Source of the DNA: Eustoma russellianum
Lineage: Eukaryota > Streptophyta > Magnoliopsida > Gentianales > Gentianaceae
Assembly: GCA_036186865.1 (NCBI GenBank)
Contig: AP025062.1
Coordinates: 9,174,410-9,238,409 of the forward strand
DNA length: 64,000 nucleotides
Reading direction: 5' to 3'
Shown here: one piece after another, positions 1 to 11,070 of the stretch
How positions within the stretch are numbered: position 1 is the first letter of the stretch
Layout of the letters: every line of letters starts with the position of its first letter
Position numbers and translations under genes: made by a program
Notes under the pieces: model-generated
Database searches by the model: none
Told to the model about the DNA's origin: nothing
What the model saw: only the letters and a program-made list of their open reading frames with translations

Positions 1-371
1 GTAGGTCAACGGAAAGGTCAGTTCAGCTCCTTCGGACAAAGACGTCAGCTCAGCTCGGCCTTAATAATCCCAACTGTTTTTAGTGGAGGGGCGTACTCTT
101 TACTTACATCCATTAGATTTTAAGGGATACAATGCAAATTTTGATGAGATGAATTTCTTTATCTTTCATGTTTATTTTTTTCGTTTTTCTTATTCTGAAT
201 CAATTTTCGTGAAACATCCTTTTCCCCTCTTTTACTTTACTATTGAGAAAAAAAACTACTGTTCTTTTTCGTAGTTAATTATTAACTGATGGCCGTACAT
301 CTGTTGATTACCAGATCAATAACTAAGGCAAACTGTGTTTCTTTTTCGTAGTTATGCTTGATTTGCTGTGC
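1..371. other. Unassigned left flank
   Basis: AT-rich sequence with no reading frame that resembles a known protein. It lies upstream of the broken B3 exon copy, so it may be intron or upstream part of the same locus. I see no repeat or RNA gene here. Confidence 0.5.
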
Positions 372-460
372 CAGGTCTATGTTCAGCAAACTGGATCATC
401 AACAGTGGACAGCGTCTAAAATCAAATAGATGGCTAGTGAATGCTTAATAATTTCAAATG

Positions 461-471
461 GTATGCAATCA
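461..471. repeat. Left target-site duplication of the LINE
   Basis: gtatgcaatca here is repeated exactly at 3780-3790. The intact exon copy has a single tatgcaatca at 6089-6098, which supports a simple insertion. Confidence 0.7.
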
Positions 472-3400
472 GCATATACAACAATATTCAAGACTTTTTC
501 TATTATGTAGCATATGCTATGTAGATCAATCATTTCTCTTGCGCTTTATTTATTTTGCTTGTTTTATTTTCCTTTTTTTAACTATAGCTTAAAGCCTACC
601 TTCTTTGTGTGTCTCATGATACCTAACACATAATATGCATATTTAGACTATGACACTTTCAAAATTATCATATCATCTCAACCGTGATTCAAATCTAAAT
701 ACCTAAATTTGTCACTTATCTTATACCCTCTACATGACATCGGCAATATGAATCAACTGTGTCTACTGTGCTCTATCATTGACCTTCCTTATTATCTATC
801 TCTATGTCTTCTTTTGTCTTCCTTTCCTACGTGTAATACACATCTCATTCATTGTCTTGCACCGGCTAACAGGTGCATCTGCAGGACCTTTTACACATCT
901 TCATACCACCTTAACCTTGACTCCCTTATCTTCTCATCTATATGAGCCACCATAATCTTTCTTCATATATGTTCATTTCTTATATTATCCATCCTTGTTT
1001 GTCCATATATCCATCTTAGGATTCTCATTTCGTTACTTGCATTCTTTGTTCATGCACACAATTGACGATCTAACATTGACTTATCTAGCAGTCCGATCTT
1101 ACTGCCGTCCTGTAAAATTTTTTCAAAGTTTTAAAGGTACTTTCCTATTGCAAAGAAGACCTTGCACACTTATCTAATTTAACTATCCCGCCTATAACAT
1201 GTGATTCACATCCGTGTCAATTTTCAATCTTTCTGAAGTATAGATCATAAATACCTAAAACTATTACTCAGGTGAATCTCTTTTTGTCTCTAGTTTTGCA
1301 AAAGGTTCCAAGGTTATTCTTTTGTTGCATAACTTAAATTTCATGTACACTATCTTCTTTTGACTCAATTTTAAGCCTTTTTCCTCTAATGTCTCCCATC
1401 AATATTAAAGCTTAGGATTGGCAGCTTCACTAGTTTTATCCACTAGCACAATATCATTTACAAATAATATGTTCCACAAAATTCTATTTTGAATGTGTTG
1501 AGTGAGCTCATCTATAACTAAAGAAAATAGGTAAAGACATCCCTGGCATAAACCCGATGTAATAGAAAACTTTGGGCAGAGTTCTTATAGAGTCCTTCCG
1601 CTTGTCATCACGTTCTCACACATGACTTTAATAATTTTTATATATGCTACTCTAGCATCTTTCTTTTCAACCACTCTCCAAAGGATCTCTCATGGGACTT
1701 TATCATATGCCTTTTCCAAGTGAATGAAAACCATATGCAAATCTTGCCTCTTCTCTCGATATCTCCCTATTAATCTTCTCGTGAGATGATGAATAGCCTC
1801 TATTGTTCACTTTCCTGGCACAAATCTAAATTGATTTTTATATACACTAGTCTCTTTACGAAGCCTTTTCTTAGGTACTCGCTCCCAGAGGTTCATTATG
1901 TGGCTCATTAACTTAATTTTCTGTAATTTGTACAATCTTGTACATCTCATTTGTTTTTATATTAAGTTACTAAAATGATATTTCTCCAATAGTCAAGCAG
2001 TTTATCAGTCTTCACAATCTTGTTAAAAAGATCTTTGAGCCACATAATGCCTTTTTTTCTTAGGCATGTCCACACCTCAAATGGAACACTGTTGGCTTCA
2101 ATCATTTTACTATTTTTTCTTCATTTTCAAAGCATCTTCTACATTTGACAATCAAATTCTCCTACTATATGTTAATTTCTATCATCTTCGGAGTTAAGTA
2201 ATTCATCTAATATGAGTTTATAGCTTTCGATTATTAAAAATTTTCTTAAATTATCTTCTCTATGTATCTTTTATTGCCCTTTCCTCAACTAAAGTCTTGC
2301 TATCTTTGTCTTTAATACATGTAACTTGAGTCGAATCTCTTGTCTTCCTTTCCCTCGCCCTACCAATTCTAGCCACATCTCTTTCACCGTTCATCCATAA
2401 CCATTTATAGAAAACTTCAAACACCTTTGATTTGACTTCACTTATGGCCCGGATATTTCTTTCTTAGCATGCCTATATTTTTTCTAGTTCTCTTGATTCC
2501 TGCAAAGTTGAAGTGCCTTATAACTAGTTCTCTTAGTTTCTATTTTGTCTTGCACTTTTTCTTTCTGCTACATCTCTCCATACTTCATTTACATAACCAC
2601 TTGAATTTCTTATGGTTTCTTGCTCTAGTACTATTTTCTTAAAATCCGTTTGCTTAGCTTCTTTTAAATTCTACCATTTTATCTTGGATACGATAGTCTT
2701 TTGTTTTCTGAATCTTTTATACTGGATACATACATCCAACAGTATTAAAGGTGTTGTATTGTTAAACTTTCTTTTAAGATCATCTTACAATCCTTACAAT
2801 TTCTTGTATCTTTTCTACGAGTCATGAAATTGTCTCTCTACGACTTATTTAGTATAATTTTGAATGTAATCAAGTGTTCATCTTTTTTTTTTTGAAAAGA
2901 TATATTAGTAACTATAAGGTCATACGTTATTGCAAATCCAAAATTGATCTTCCTTCATCGTTCTTTTTTATAAAACCAAATCCGCCGTGTACCTAATTGT
3001 AATCCTTATTCTCTTACCAACATGTTCTTCTAAATCTCATCCTATAAAGATCTTCTCACCTATTGGAATTTTGCACACCACGTCTCTTAAATCTTCTCAA
3101 AATTGAACCTTTATAGCCTCTTATAAAACCACTTGAGGAGCTTTCACGCTAATATATTGATTCTTTGTTTTCTAAGAACCAACATAAGAGCTATAATTCT
3201 ATCTCTTTTCTTAATAACCCTACTACTTCGTCTCTTAGTGAGGCATCTACAATAACCCCAACTCTATTTCTTGTCTTATTCTTTTTTGTGTACTATAGTT
3301 TAAATCATGAATTGTTCAACATCATATGTTTCTCATCTATCCACTTTGTCTCTTACAAACGTAAAATATTAACTTTTTTCTTATCATCGTGCCCACTATC

Positions 3401-3779
3401 TCTTTCTAACATAAAATATTTACTTTCTCCTACTCCTACATATCCCAGTATTTTCTCTCTTAGGATCTAACTTATGTCCTAGGAACTCTTGCTTATTTTT
3501 TTATTGTATCTAACTCCTTTAGGAGATGTGACAGCCGTAACTCACTTGTCGGCGTATTCGGACGATGCGATGTGGATTCTTGCTTATTTGAAACTGTACC
3601 TAAGGTTGAACCATATGGTGCATTCTATATGAGAAGTATCCTAGCATTAATGTACTTTATTTTTTGATCTATAATCATATTTCGTGACAAAGTTTTACAC
3701 TAGTTGTCTAGCTAACACAATCCTCTTTCTTGACTCAGGCTTAGGACTGACAAGTCAAAAGCTCGACCAGACGGAGTTA
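472..3779 (-). mobile_element. Degenerate L1-like LINE (endonuclease and reverse transcriptase remnants)
   Basis: Read on the minus strand, this is an old non-LTR retrotransposon. From 5' to 3' there is an endonuclease part (about 3530-2880) with recognisable pieces such as LQETKW-like, GEKIFIG and DLEEHVGKR. A reverse-transcriptase part (about 1900-1380) contains [21 protein letters not shown] and a catalytic-box remnant FVNDIVLVD (usually FADD). A 3' part (about 1250-640) contains MRILRWIYGQTR and ESRLRWYEDV. Stops and frameshifts occur throughout, so nothing is translatable over more than about 100 codons. The ends are set by the direct repeat gtatgcaatca (461-471 and 3780-3790), read as the target-site duplication. 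No clear poly(A) tail remains at the low-coordinate end. Confidence 0.8.
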
Positions 3780-3863
3780 GTATGCAATCATAATATTTGG
3801 TCTAAAAGATGAATGGGTTTCTGGTAGTTATGCGGCCAACACATGTGTACAAGGGTTTTATAT

Positions 3864-4055
3864 GGTAATAATTCTTCGATTCTTCACTTTTACCCATAAC
3901 TATTTAGCTAGTCTAGTCATTGACCTGAACAGGAAAATCAGATCAGTAGGCCAGTAGTTAAACTGGTACATGCATACACCCCCCACACCATTCCCCCATA
4001 CACACATATATATGTATGTATGAAAAGATAATATGTAATATCCGTAATGTATCTT
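3864..4055. other. Intron-like spacer after broken exon
   Basis: It begins with the splice donor of the broken exon and has weak similarity to the start of the intact intron at 6174. It includes a short tract of alternating TA/CA near 4000-4020. No gene is seen. Confidence 0.4.
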
Positions 4056-5217
4056 TCATCCTGTTTTCTGTCTTTTGATGAACTCTTTAAAAGCTTCTTC
4101 CTTGAACTTTGTTTCTGTTTCATCCCATCTAAATCTTATAACCAAGAGAGCCACTTCTTCATCCGAATCTTCGGATACAACAAGTAAACCTTTGTGTGAA
4201 GAATGATGAGGTTTTATAGGATCTTTTTTTAGCTCCTTAACCATGATTTCATGAGATAATATTTTTCTGGATAGTTTATCAAGAGACATCTTCTTGAGAT
4301 CCTTTGACTCGGTAATGGCCATTACGTTGGGTATCCAGTCTCTTGGTAGAGCTCTAAGTAGTTTCGTGACTTGGTCTTCATTGAATATCTTCTTGTCAAG
4401 TATAGCGGGTTGATTGATGATTATAGTCAACCTATCAATGATTTCCTCAACCTTCTCATCACTCTTTATAATAAAAATTTCATATTCTTTCATGAGCATT
4501 AGCTTTTTAGCCATTGTCACTTGCTCGTTTTCTTCATGAACAATTCCTAATCTTGTCCAAGCCTCATGTGCTGTTTTGAGACCTTAAAGTCAATAAGCTC
4601 AGTAGTGGTTAGTGCACTTGAAATAATGTCGAATGCCTTTCCATTGATAGCTTGAGCTTTTCTTCATCGGTATAGTCATCTTCATCATTTGCTATTTTCT
4701 GTCCTTTCGAATTTGAAATCATACACATTCCCATCCCTTTGATCACATCCCTCCATATATCAAACCTACATCCCTTCAAATATTTATCAATCTAAACTTC
4801 CACAATGAGTAGTTTTGAGAATCAAACCAGGAACCATGATGTTTAGTGCAGTAAAGATGACAAAAGTCTTAGGAGTCATGCTAGTAGAAGTGTTTGGTAG
4901 AGTTATCATGTTCTTCAATGATCTTTAGACCTTGCTACTTCCAAAAATTAGCCAAGAAATCAAGACTAGGCTCTGATACCAATTTTTAAATCTTTAAAGA
5001 GCACTATTGATGGGGTAAGGGGGTGAATTGAATGCAAGGGAATTTTTTTGATTTTTGTAGATTATGCTCAAAGCAACCCAAAATACCAAGCCAAATTAAA
5101 AAAGAGAGATGAAAAATAGTGAAAGGACACACAAATTATAGTGATTCGAATCTATTTGATTCTACCCCATCGATAAGATTGATTTAAAACTTACCCTCAT
5201 TCAGTAACTAATCATCC
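4056..5217 (-). mobile_element. CopD1: copia gag fragment with primer-binding site and partial LTR
   Basis: On the minus strand, 4520-4056 is an open gag fragment of the copia UBN2 type. It contains LLRALPRDWIPNVMAITESK and KLSRKILSHEI, similar to the gag piece of CopA1 near 36660-36830. Upstream of it (4520-4965) gag is frameshifted. Bases 4971-4980 are the reverse complement of GGTATCAGAG, the initiator tRNA-Met primer-binding site, so the element's 5' LTR lies to the right (about 4981-5217). The LTR resembles that of CopA2 around the phrase 'gattcgaat...gattctac'. Protease, integrase, reverse transcriptase and the 3' LTR are absent. It is a truncated relic. Confidence 0.7.
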
Positions 5218-6041
5218 ATGTAAAGTGAAAGTAGTAAAGCTTTCTGGTTGAACATGCAATCGGACTTTTTCAGTCAACTTACTTGTTTGTTTTTGTTTTT
5301 GTTTTTTTTTTTTTTACTTTTGTCGATTTCTGTATAACCGTTTATGCTGAAACACTAGAAATGGTTTTTAGGAGATGCATGAAACGTGTATAACATGCAC
5401 CTTGGTTAACCGAAATAGTGTAAGGAACTGTCACTATAAATTTCTGAATTGCGCGACTTCTGAGGGACATCATTCCAGTTCTCTTTTAATATTGGTCAGT
5501 ATTTTTCTTTTTTTTTCCTTTGTTAAAAGATTTTTCTATCTTAGTCATTTTTCCATCATTGTCCTAGATCTGCTTGGTTTCTTATAATAGTTTCATATAC
5601 TAGGTTATTACTAACAATCATTGTGGATTTTTGGTTATCTCGTTTCTTGTTTTATTTGATCTGATCAAATAAATATGTATGCTTTCTATAAGGTTCTCAA
5701 CACATTTACTGACTTAAGTATCAGAGAACGTGTGTGCAAATTTCTTTCCATCATTTTTTTAAGCCTTGTTTGTCTAATAGACTATCCGAAAATATATTTT
5801 GGTTGCGGATTGATTCGATCTTGTTAGAGCGGACACATCACAGTCTATGCAATTTTGCTTGCAAATATTTTTTTAACCTTTCTTATGGGAAAGAAATTAG
5901 TAGTTAATTATCCCGTCATGATGGTACAAATACTGTTTACAAGATCAAGAAGGAAAATTGTGTAATTGCATTTGGTATACTTGATTCACTCGGCCAATTA
6001 TAGGTTCAGCACACCAGATCGGCAAGTGTGGACAGCGACAG
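5218..6041. other. Unassigned region before the intact B3 exon
   Basis: AT-rich with runs of T (about 5285-5320). Short open stretches resemble nothing I know. It probably is intron or upstream sequence of the B3 gene. The last tens of bases align with 372-420 and end in CAG, a usable splice acceptor. Confidence 0.4.
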
Positions 6042-7386
6042 AAGTCAAATAGATGGCTGCCAGTGAATGCTCAAGAACAAAGGATATATATGCAATCACA
6101 ATATTTGGGCACAAAAAGGAATGGCTTTCTGGTAGTTATGCGGCCAACACATGTATACAAGGGTTTCAATATGGTAACAAGTGTTCGTCTCTTCTTTTAT
6201 AGAAGTGTTTGGCGGTGATTGATCAAAACAGAATATAGAGTCATTAGGTAACTCGAGTCGCTCATTAAACAGATAGGTTTTTATATTTAGATATTACTAT
6301 TGTTATTTAATTTTTTTTATTGAACTGGTATTCTAACCTGTTATATCGTCGGGTCAACGGATCAGGTCAAAGTAGTTTACAACCTTAACTGATCCAATAG
6401 GCGAATTAGTTTGGTCTCTAGGTGGGCCATTATATGAACCGATTAAACCGTGGGGCAGACTGGATTTTATCTGTTGAGATCAGGAGAGGCAATAAATTAG
6501 GTAAAATATGAGACCTCCAATCACACGCTGGCACGTGTACAAAAAAAGAAAGAGGTTTGAAATTTTTTTGTTTTTAAAAAAAGTGTTACCTGTACACGTG
6601 GCAGCGCGTGATTGGAGGCCTCATATTTTGCTTCAGTCTCTCATGATTTGAATCCGGATTTTATAACTTTTATTTTACGTGGTCCTTTAAATGTTATGTG
6701 TGTAAATCTCTTGGTTTCATTTCTAATGGAGTCAAAAACACAATCTTTCTTGATTTTAAAATATAATGGAATAAAGCAAAATGACTAACTAAATTAGCTG
6801 CGCTTCTTATATTGTGAAGTAGTAGTTGATCGACACAGTTTGATGCAATTTTCATTATGGGTCATCTGGAAACAACCCATGCTTGTTTCTAACACATGTG
6901 TATGGTTGCGTACATCCGACCCTCCTATATATTGTCATAGACGGGAGCCTCTAAATCAATAGGGTAATGTGTTGTTGTATATGTGTAAGTCTGTGGAGTA
7001 ATCCCAAGAGAAACTTAGAATACCAATAATTTTTCATTGATTTTGAAACGTAGGCTGTTCCAGCAGCATGGGCAAGAGCTCATCTTCCCAAAAAAAGCTG
7101 CAAAATTGTGCTAAGGGCTAATGGAAGAGCATGGGAGGTCAAATTCTATTACAAGAAGTGCTGCTACATGCTAACCAGTGGATGGAAGGCCTTTGTGATG
7201 CACAACAATTTGAAAGTGTTTGATATTTGTGCTTTCAATCCTGCCTATGGGACAGGAAATTCGATTGTTTTGGATGTAAATACCTCCAGCATTCTTCGTG
7301 AAGTAAGTGCAAGTACCTCCAGTGGTAGTGGAAGCTTTGAGGCTGATTCTCCTGGCAGTGAAATCAGCAGCATCACCTCCGCTTGA
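6042..7386 (+). CDS. C-terminal exons of a B3-domain (REM-like) DNA-binding protein
   Basis: Two exons encode a plant B3 domain, a nuclear sequence-specific DNA-binding fold. Exon 6042-6173 follows a CAG acceptor and ends in FLVVMRPTHVYKGFNM just before GT (6174). Exon 7054-7386 follows TAG and continues in phase 0 with AVPAAWARAHLP, then LRANGRAWEVKF, SGWKAFVMHNNLKVFD and ICAFNP, matching the second half of B3 domains of the REM (reproductive meristem) family. After the domain come a Ser/Gly-rich tail and TGA at 7384-7386. Upstream exons and the start codon are not identified and may lie left of the window or be lost. The intron (6174-7053) contains a small inverted-repeat element. Whether the gene is expressed cannot be told. 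A broken copy of the first exon lies upstream, which suggests local tandem duplication. Confidence 0.75.
6503..6629. mobile_element. Small MITE-like inverted repeat in the B3 intron
   Basis: Arms at 6503-6540 and 6592-6629 are 38 bp each and match at 35 of 38 positions as inverted repeats. Each arm has the core ctccaatcac near its middle and an acacgtg-like end facing the loop. The 51-bp loop has no coding content. The structure would fold into a strong hairpin in pre-mRNA. The superfamily is not determinable because no convincing target-site duplication was found. Confidence 0.7.
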
Positions 7387-7619
7387 GTTGAGAGAAATTT
7401 TATTTGTGTTGTTGAGTCTATATTTTTTTTTTGGCTAAAAAACAGTGTGTAATGTTTTGTTATGTTGAAGTTAAGAAGACTCTTTTCAGCTGTTCTTGTT
7501 TTTGTTTACGTCATCTTAGTGTCCACTTTGTATTGTAGTCCTACAAAGTAACAAATGTTTATTGAATTTCTTCTTTTAAAAAAATAAAAAAGAAAATAAA
7601 GGAAAATGGTACTTACCAT
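7387..7619 (+). other. 3' flank or UTR of the B3 gene
   Basis: AT-rich sequence directly after the B3 stop codon, with T-rich and TTTTGT-like stretches suited to plant 3'-end formation. No separate gene is seen. Confidence 0.4.
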
Positions 7620-7993
7620 TAGGCCTCTAAATGAACCGAGCTGTTCGCTATGTTTGGCTCGAGCTCGGCTCGTCTTGGCTAAAGGGTTATGAACCGAGCT
7701 TGAGCCATTTTTTATGTTCGAACTCGGTAAGTGACAACGTTTGTTCAAGGCGTCCAGCTCGTTAATCTTATTCGTGAGTTAAACGAACCGAGCTTGAGCC
7801 TTTTTTATGTTCGAACTCGGTAAGTGAGAACGTTCGTTCAAGGCGTCCAGCTCGTTAATGTTATTCGTGAGTTAAACGAACCGATCTTGAACAATTAAAT
7901 ATGTTCGTTCAAATAAGCGAGCAAGCTTGGCTCGTTCGCTAAGTTAAATGAACCGAGTTGAACAACATGATGCTCGGCTCGTTTACAGCCCTA
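7620..7993. mobile_element. Non-autonomous hAT-like element (374 bp)
   Basis: The ends form 22-bp terminal inverted repeats: the left starts taggcctctaaatga and the right reversed starts tagggctgtaaacga, with 18 of 22 positions identical. It is flanked by an 8-bp target duplication, cttaccat (7612-7619) and ctcaccat (7994-8001), 7 of 8 identical. Eight-base duplications and this size fit the hAT superfamily. Inside is a tandem duplication of about 94 bp (7691-7784 and 7785-7877), rich in gaaccgagc and cgttcg words. No transposase is encoded. It sits about 230 bp after the B3 stop codon. Confidence 0.8.
7691..7877. repeat. Two-unit tandem repeat inside the hAT-like element
   Basis: Units 7691-7784 and 7785-7877 differ by only a few bases, and a third partial unit start follows at 7878. 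Confidence 0.8.
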
Positions 7994-8037
7994 CTCACCA
8001 TCTCGCTTTTATGGTTGTGTGTAGGATATAAACTAAG

Positions 8038-8556
8038 TGTTAGAATATGTTAAGTTTTGATGATTTGCACAATTGACACTTAGAACGCCTAGATAAGGCA
8101 CCTAATATGAAGTGTCTGAAAGTCAGTACACTTCGAACGCCTACATAAGCGCCTAATGTGAAGTGTCTTGAGACCAGTACACTTCAAACGCCTACATAAG
8201 GCGCTTCATCTGTAGTGTTTAGAGCCAGTATACTTGGAACGCTTACTTAAGGCACTTCATGTGTCAAGCTGTAAAACAGTACACTTTGAACGCCTAAACT
8301 GGCGCATTATGTGTGTTACAAAGTCAAAAGAACCTTTTCCCCCAAAATGGGCACGAATATCAAGTTACTTTTAGAAAAAGTCAGAATTACTTCGAACAAG
8401 TGTGAAGGCTGAGATCACGTGCTTCATGTGACTTCGAACGAATTCTGCTGTCCACAACAGGCGCTTCATGTGATATTGAACAAGTGCTTCTTATTCACAT
8501 AAGGCGCTTTATGTCACATTAAACGCCAGTTCAAAAACACTTTAGGTGCTCCATGT
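8038..8556 (+). repeat. CopA1 5' LTR (truncated by CopB1)
   Basis: It matches the first 520 bp or so of the 3' LTR at 43565. It contains about five units of roughly 51 bp (about 8076-8310), each with a gaacgcc...ggcgc inverted pair, then looser copies to 8556. This lies in U3, where LTR promoters and enhancers are found. Confidence 0.85.
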
Positions 8557-9377
8557 TGTTGGACCGTGCACCTGCAATAAACACCACTAGAGGGGGAGGG
8601 GTGAATAGTGGTTAGCGGAAATTACACTACTACCTTTAATTAAAAACCCCTTTGAAAACAGAATCTGTGACTACCTCTGATTCAGAACCCGTTTTTGAAA
8701 AATCTAAAAATCCTTGTACACAACTCCAAAAATTATGAAAATTTCCAAATGTTAACTTCAAGGTGTTAACAATACTCTATCTAAAAATTAGACAAAAATA
8801 AGATTGTTTAGCCCTTCAAACAAATAAAAAGATTCAGATGGTGAATCTAGACAGAATTGGACAGAATGTTGCTGAAATTGAAAAATGTATTGCTCTTTGA
8901 ATTCTTAACCAAAAAGGTTGAAATTTATGTCAAAATACTCCTTAGGATGTCTAGTTTATGATTCCAAAAGGTCTTGACCTTGAACAATTCTTGATTAATA
9001 CAGAATTCATGTTATCTGAAAATTGGTCAGATTGGAGCAGTTATCTTGCAAAGACTGAAAGACTAATTTTTCCTTGCTCAAATCAAGTGATTGTTGTTGA
9101 AAATGAAAGCTAACAGTCTAAAGTATAGCTCCACCAAAAATCACAAATTTTTAAAGTGTTTAGCTGTTTTTTTCAAAATGTGAGAAGTTGTGTGAAAACT
9201 GCAGTAAAAACGGGCAGAAAACAGAAAGGTAGAAACAAGACAAGAACACCGAGGATTTATCCTGGTTCGGTCAATGTGACCTACTCCAGTCCCAAGGAAT
9301 ACCTTTCTTTGGATTTCACTATGGTATGAATCAACTTACAACAAGAACCAAGCTTGATCTTTGGGTTATACACTAAC

Positions 9378-11070
9378 GAGAAAATCTCACTTATTAGCCT
9401 AAGGTTTGGTCCATTACTCAGTTAGCAGCCTAACGTTGATGAAACTCACTTAACAACAACTCTTTTGCCGAAATGTCTCACTTGTAGCCAGGCGACCGTT
9501 GACCAACCGTTGACCGACCATTGACCGACCGTTGACTTTCTCAGACCAATCAGAAGTTGACACGTGGCGACCCTTTTTAATTAAAAAAATAAAATTGTAT
9601 TTTTGAATAAAGTGATTTAAAAGAAATTTAAAAATTCTAAAAAATTGTAAAAATTAATTAAAAAATATTTTAAAAATCGAAAAATTAGGAAAAAAAGATA
9701 AAAAAATAAAAAATTACCCACAACCCCCCAGCACTCCACCCACCTACCCCCCACGCCACACCACCCGCACCCCACCCCCACCCCCCGCGCCAAAAATTTT
9801 TTTTTAAAAATTTTTTCTTACTCACTCATAATGCTCCGACCATCCGATCCACCCCCGCGTCCCCTCCCCCACCCCCTCCTCTCGCGATTTTTTTTTAAAA
9901 ATTTTTTCTAACTCACCCATAATGTCCCAACCACCCATAATGCATCCTCTACAGCTGATAGGCCTGCTTGAACCTGTCAAAGTAAGGAGCAATAAACTTA
10001 CGAGTTTGGACAAAAGTGACTGAGAAGGAATCAAGCAAACGTGTAAGGAAGCATATTATGTTTCAGTTTCTCTTGGTTGAAGAAGTCCTAACTACCAATT
10101 GTCATGGGCGAATTGACACAGTAATTATGCTCAAATCTGAGCTGCATGCTCTAAAAATTCATTCAGCTTGATGCAACTGGAATTACCATAATCTGTCAAA
10201 AATATTTAAATACGAATAAAGTTTTTGGCCTTCCGAACTTTTTTCTTAACTCTAGCATTTATACGAGAAATAAACAAAAGAAAGATTATGATTCTCAGAT
10301 CAGCTTTAAACAAAAGGTAAAATTCATGAGATTCATTACGGCAACAATAATAGCAGCAAAGCCATAGGATTTTAGAAGAAGGGTTCACCTGATTCAGCTT
10401 GGAATAGCAGCAGGCAACATTGTAACTTGCTACAGAAGATTCATTTGAATCTGGTCTAGATCCCAGCACCGACTCAAATTTTTCCAATGCTTGTTCGTAT
10501 TGGCCAGTCCCTAAGAATTAACATATAATATTTACAATGCGGGGGTGGTTGGGACGTTATGGGTGAGTTAGAAAAAATTTTTAAAAAAAAATTCGCGAGA
10601 GGAGGGGGTGGGGGAGGGGACGCGGGGGTGGACCGGGTGGTCGGAGCATTATGAGTGAGTAATTTTTTGGCGCGGGGTGGGGGTGGGGTGGGTTGGGGGT
10701 GGTGTGGCGTGGGGGGTAGGTGGGTGGAGTGCTGGGGGGTTGTGGGTAATTTTTTTTAATCTTTTTTTTCCTAATTTTTCGATTTTTAAAATATTTTTAA
10801 TTAATTTTTACAATTTTTTAGAATTTTTAAATTTCTTTTAAATCACTTTATTCAAAAATACAATTTTATTTTTTTAATTAAAAAAGGGTCGCCACGTGTC
10901 AACTTCTGATTGGTCTGAGAAAGTCAACGGTCGGTCAACGGTTGGTCAACGGTCGCCTGGCTACAAGTGAGACATTTCGGCAAAAGAGTTGTTGTTAAGT
11001 GAGTTTCATCAACGTTAGGCTAGTAACTTAGTAATGGGCCAAACCTTAGGCTAATAAGTGAGATTTTCTC
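9378..11070. mobile_element. Pack-MULE: Mutator-like element carrying a host gene fragment
   Basis: Long terminal inverted repeats (about 9378-9937 and 10542-11070) start gagaaaatctcacttatta at each end. They are flanked by a 10-bp target duplication, atacactaac (9368-9377) and atacacaaac (11071-11080), 9 of 10 identical. Duplications of 9-11 bp and long inverted repeats are the hallmarks of Mutator-like elements. No transposase is encoded. The unique centre (about 9938-10541) carries two spliced exons of a chloroplast TPR-protein gene plus intron sequence, which makes this a Pack-MULE. It lies inside the CopB1 3' LTR, so it transposed after CopB1 arrived. The inverted repeats contain C-rich/G-rich stretches. 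Confidence 0.85.
9938..10541 (-). pseudogene. Captured exons of a MET1/ZKT-like TPR protein gene
   Basis: On the minus strand, part of an intron is followed by acceptor TTCTTAG and exon 10510-10389. That exon reads TGQYEQALEKFESVLGS and, later, SVASYNVACCYSKLNQ, then donor GTGAAC. An intron of about 415 bp follows to acceptor TTTGACAG, then exon 9973-9938 begins VQAGLSAVEDAL before running into the inverted repeat. The order and phase (0) of the two pieces match the TPR region of the plant thylakoid PDZ-TPR protein known as MET1 or ZKT, recalled from memory and not searched. Only about 52 codons are present, without start or stop, so it is a gene fragment. The introns show capture from DNA rather than from mRNA. 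Confidence 0.7.

Larger units (their letters stand above)
372..3863 (+). pseudogene. Broken duplicate of a B3-domain exon, split by a LINE
   Basis: Bases 372-471 and 3780-3863 together match the intact exon at 6042-6173 and the bases just before it. The shared end encodes FLVVMRPTHVYKGF followed at once by a GT splice donor (3864), as in the intact copy (donor at 6174). The first half has lost three bases relative to the intact copy and has gained stop codons. The halves are separated by about 3.3 kb of LINE sequence flanked by an 11-bp direct repeat. No matching second-half exon (the AVPAAW... part) is seen between 3864 and 6041. I infer a local tandem duplication of part of a REM-like B3 gene, followed by decay and LINE insertion. 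Confidence 0.7.

Noticed and set aside
83..274. Short open frame of 63 codons near the left edge
   Set aside because: Low-complexity aromatic-rich translation, no domain, no conserved start context; consistent with chance in AT-rich DNA.
6051..6200. ATG-initiated frame starting MAASECSRTK in the B3 exon
   Set aside because: A different frame in the same bases encodes the conserved B3 strand FLVVMRPTHVYK and joins in phase to the next exon.
10206..10487. Continuous 93-codon protein over the captured TPR exon
   Set aside because: The frame reads past a good splice donor at 10388 into intron sequence; only the exon part resembles a protein.
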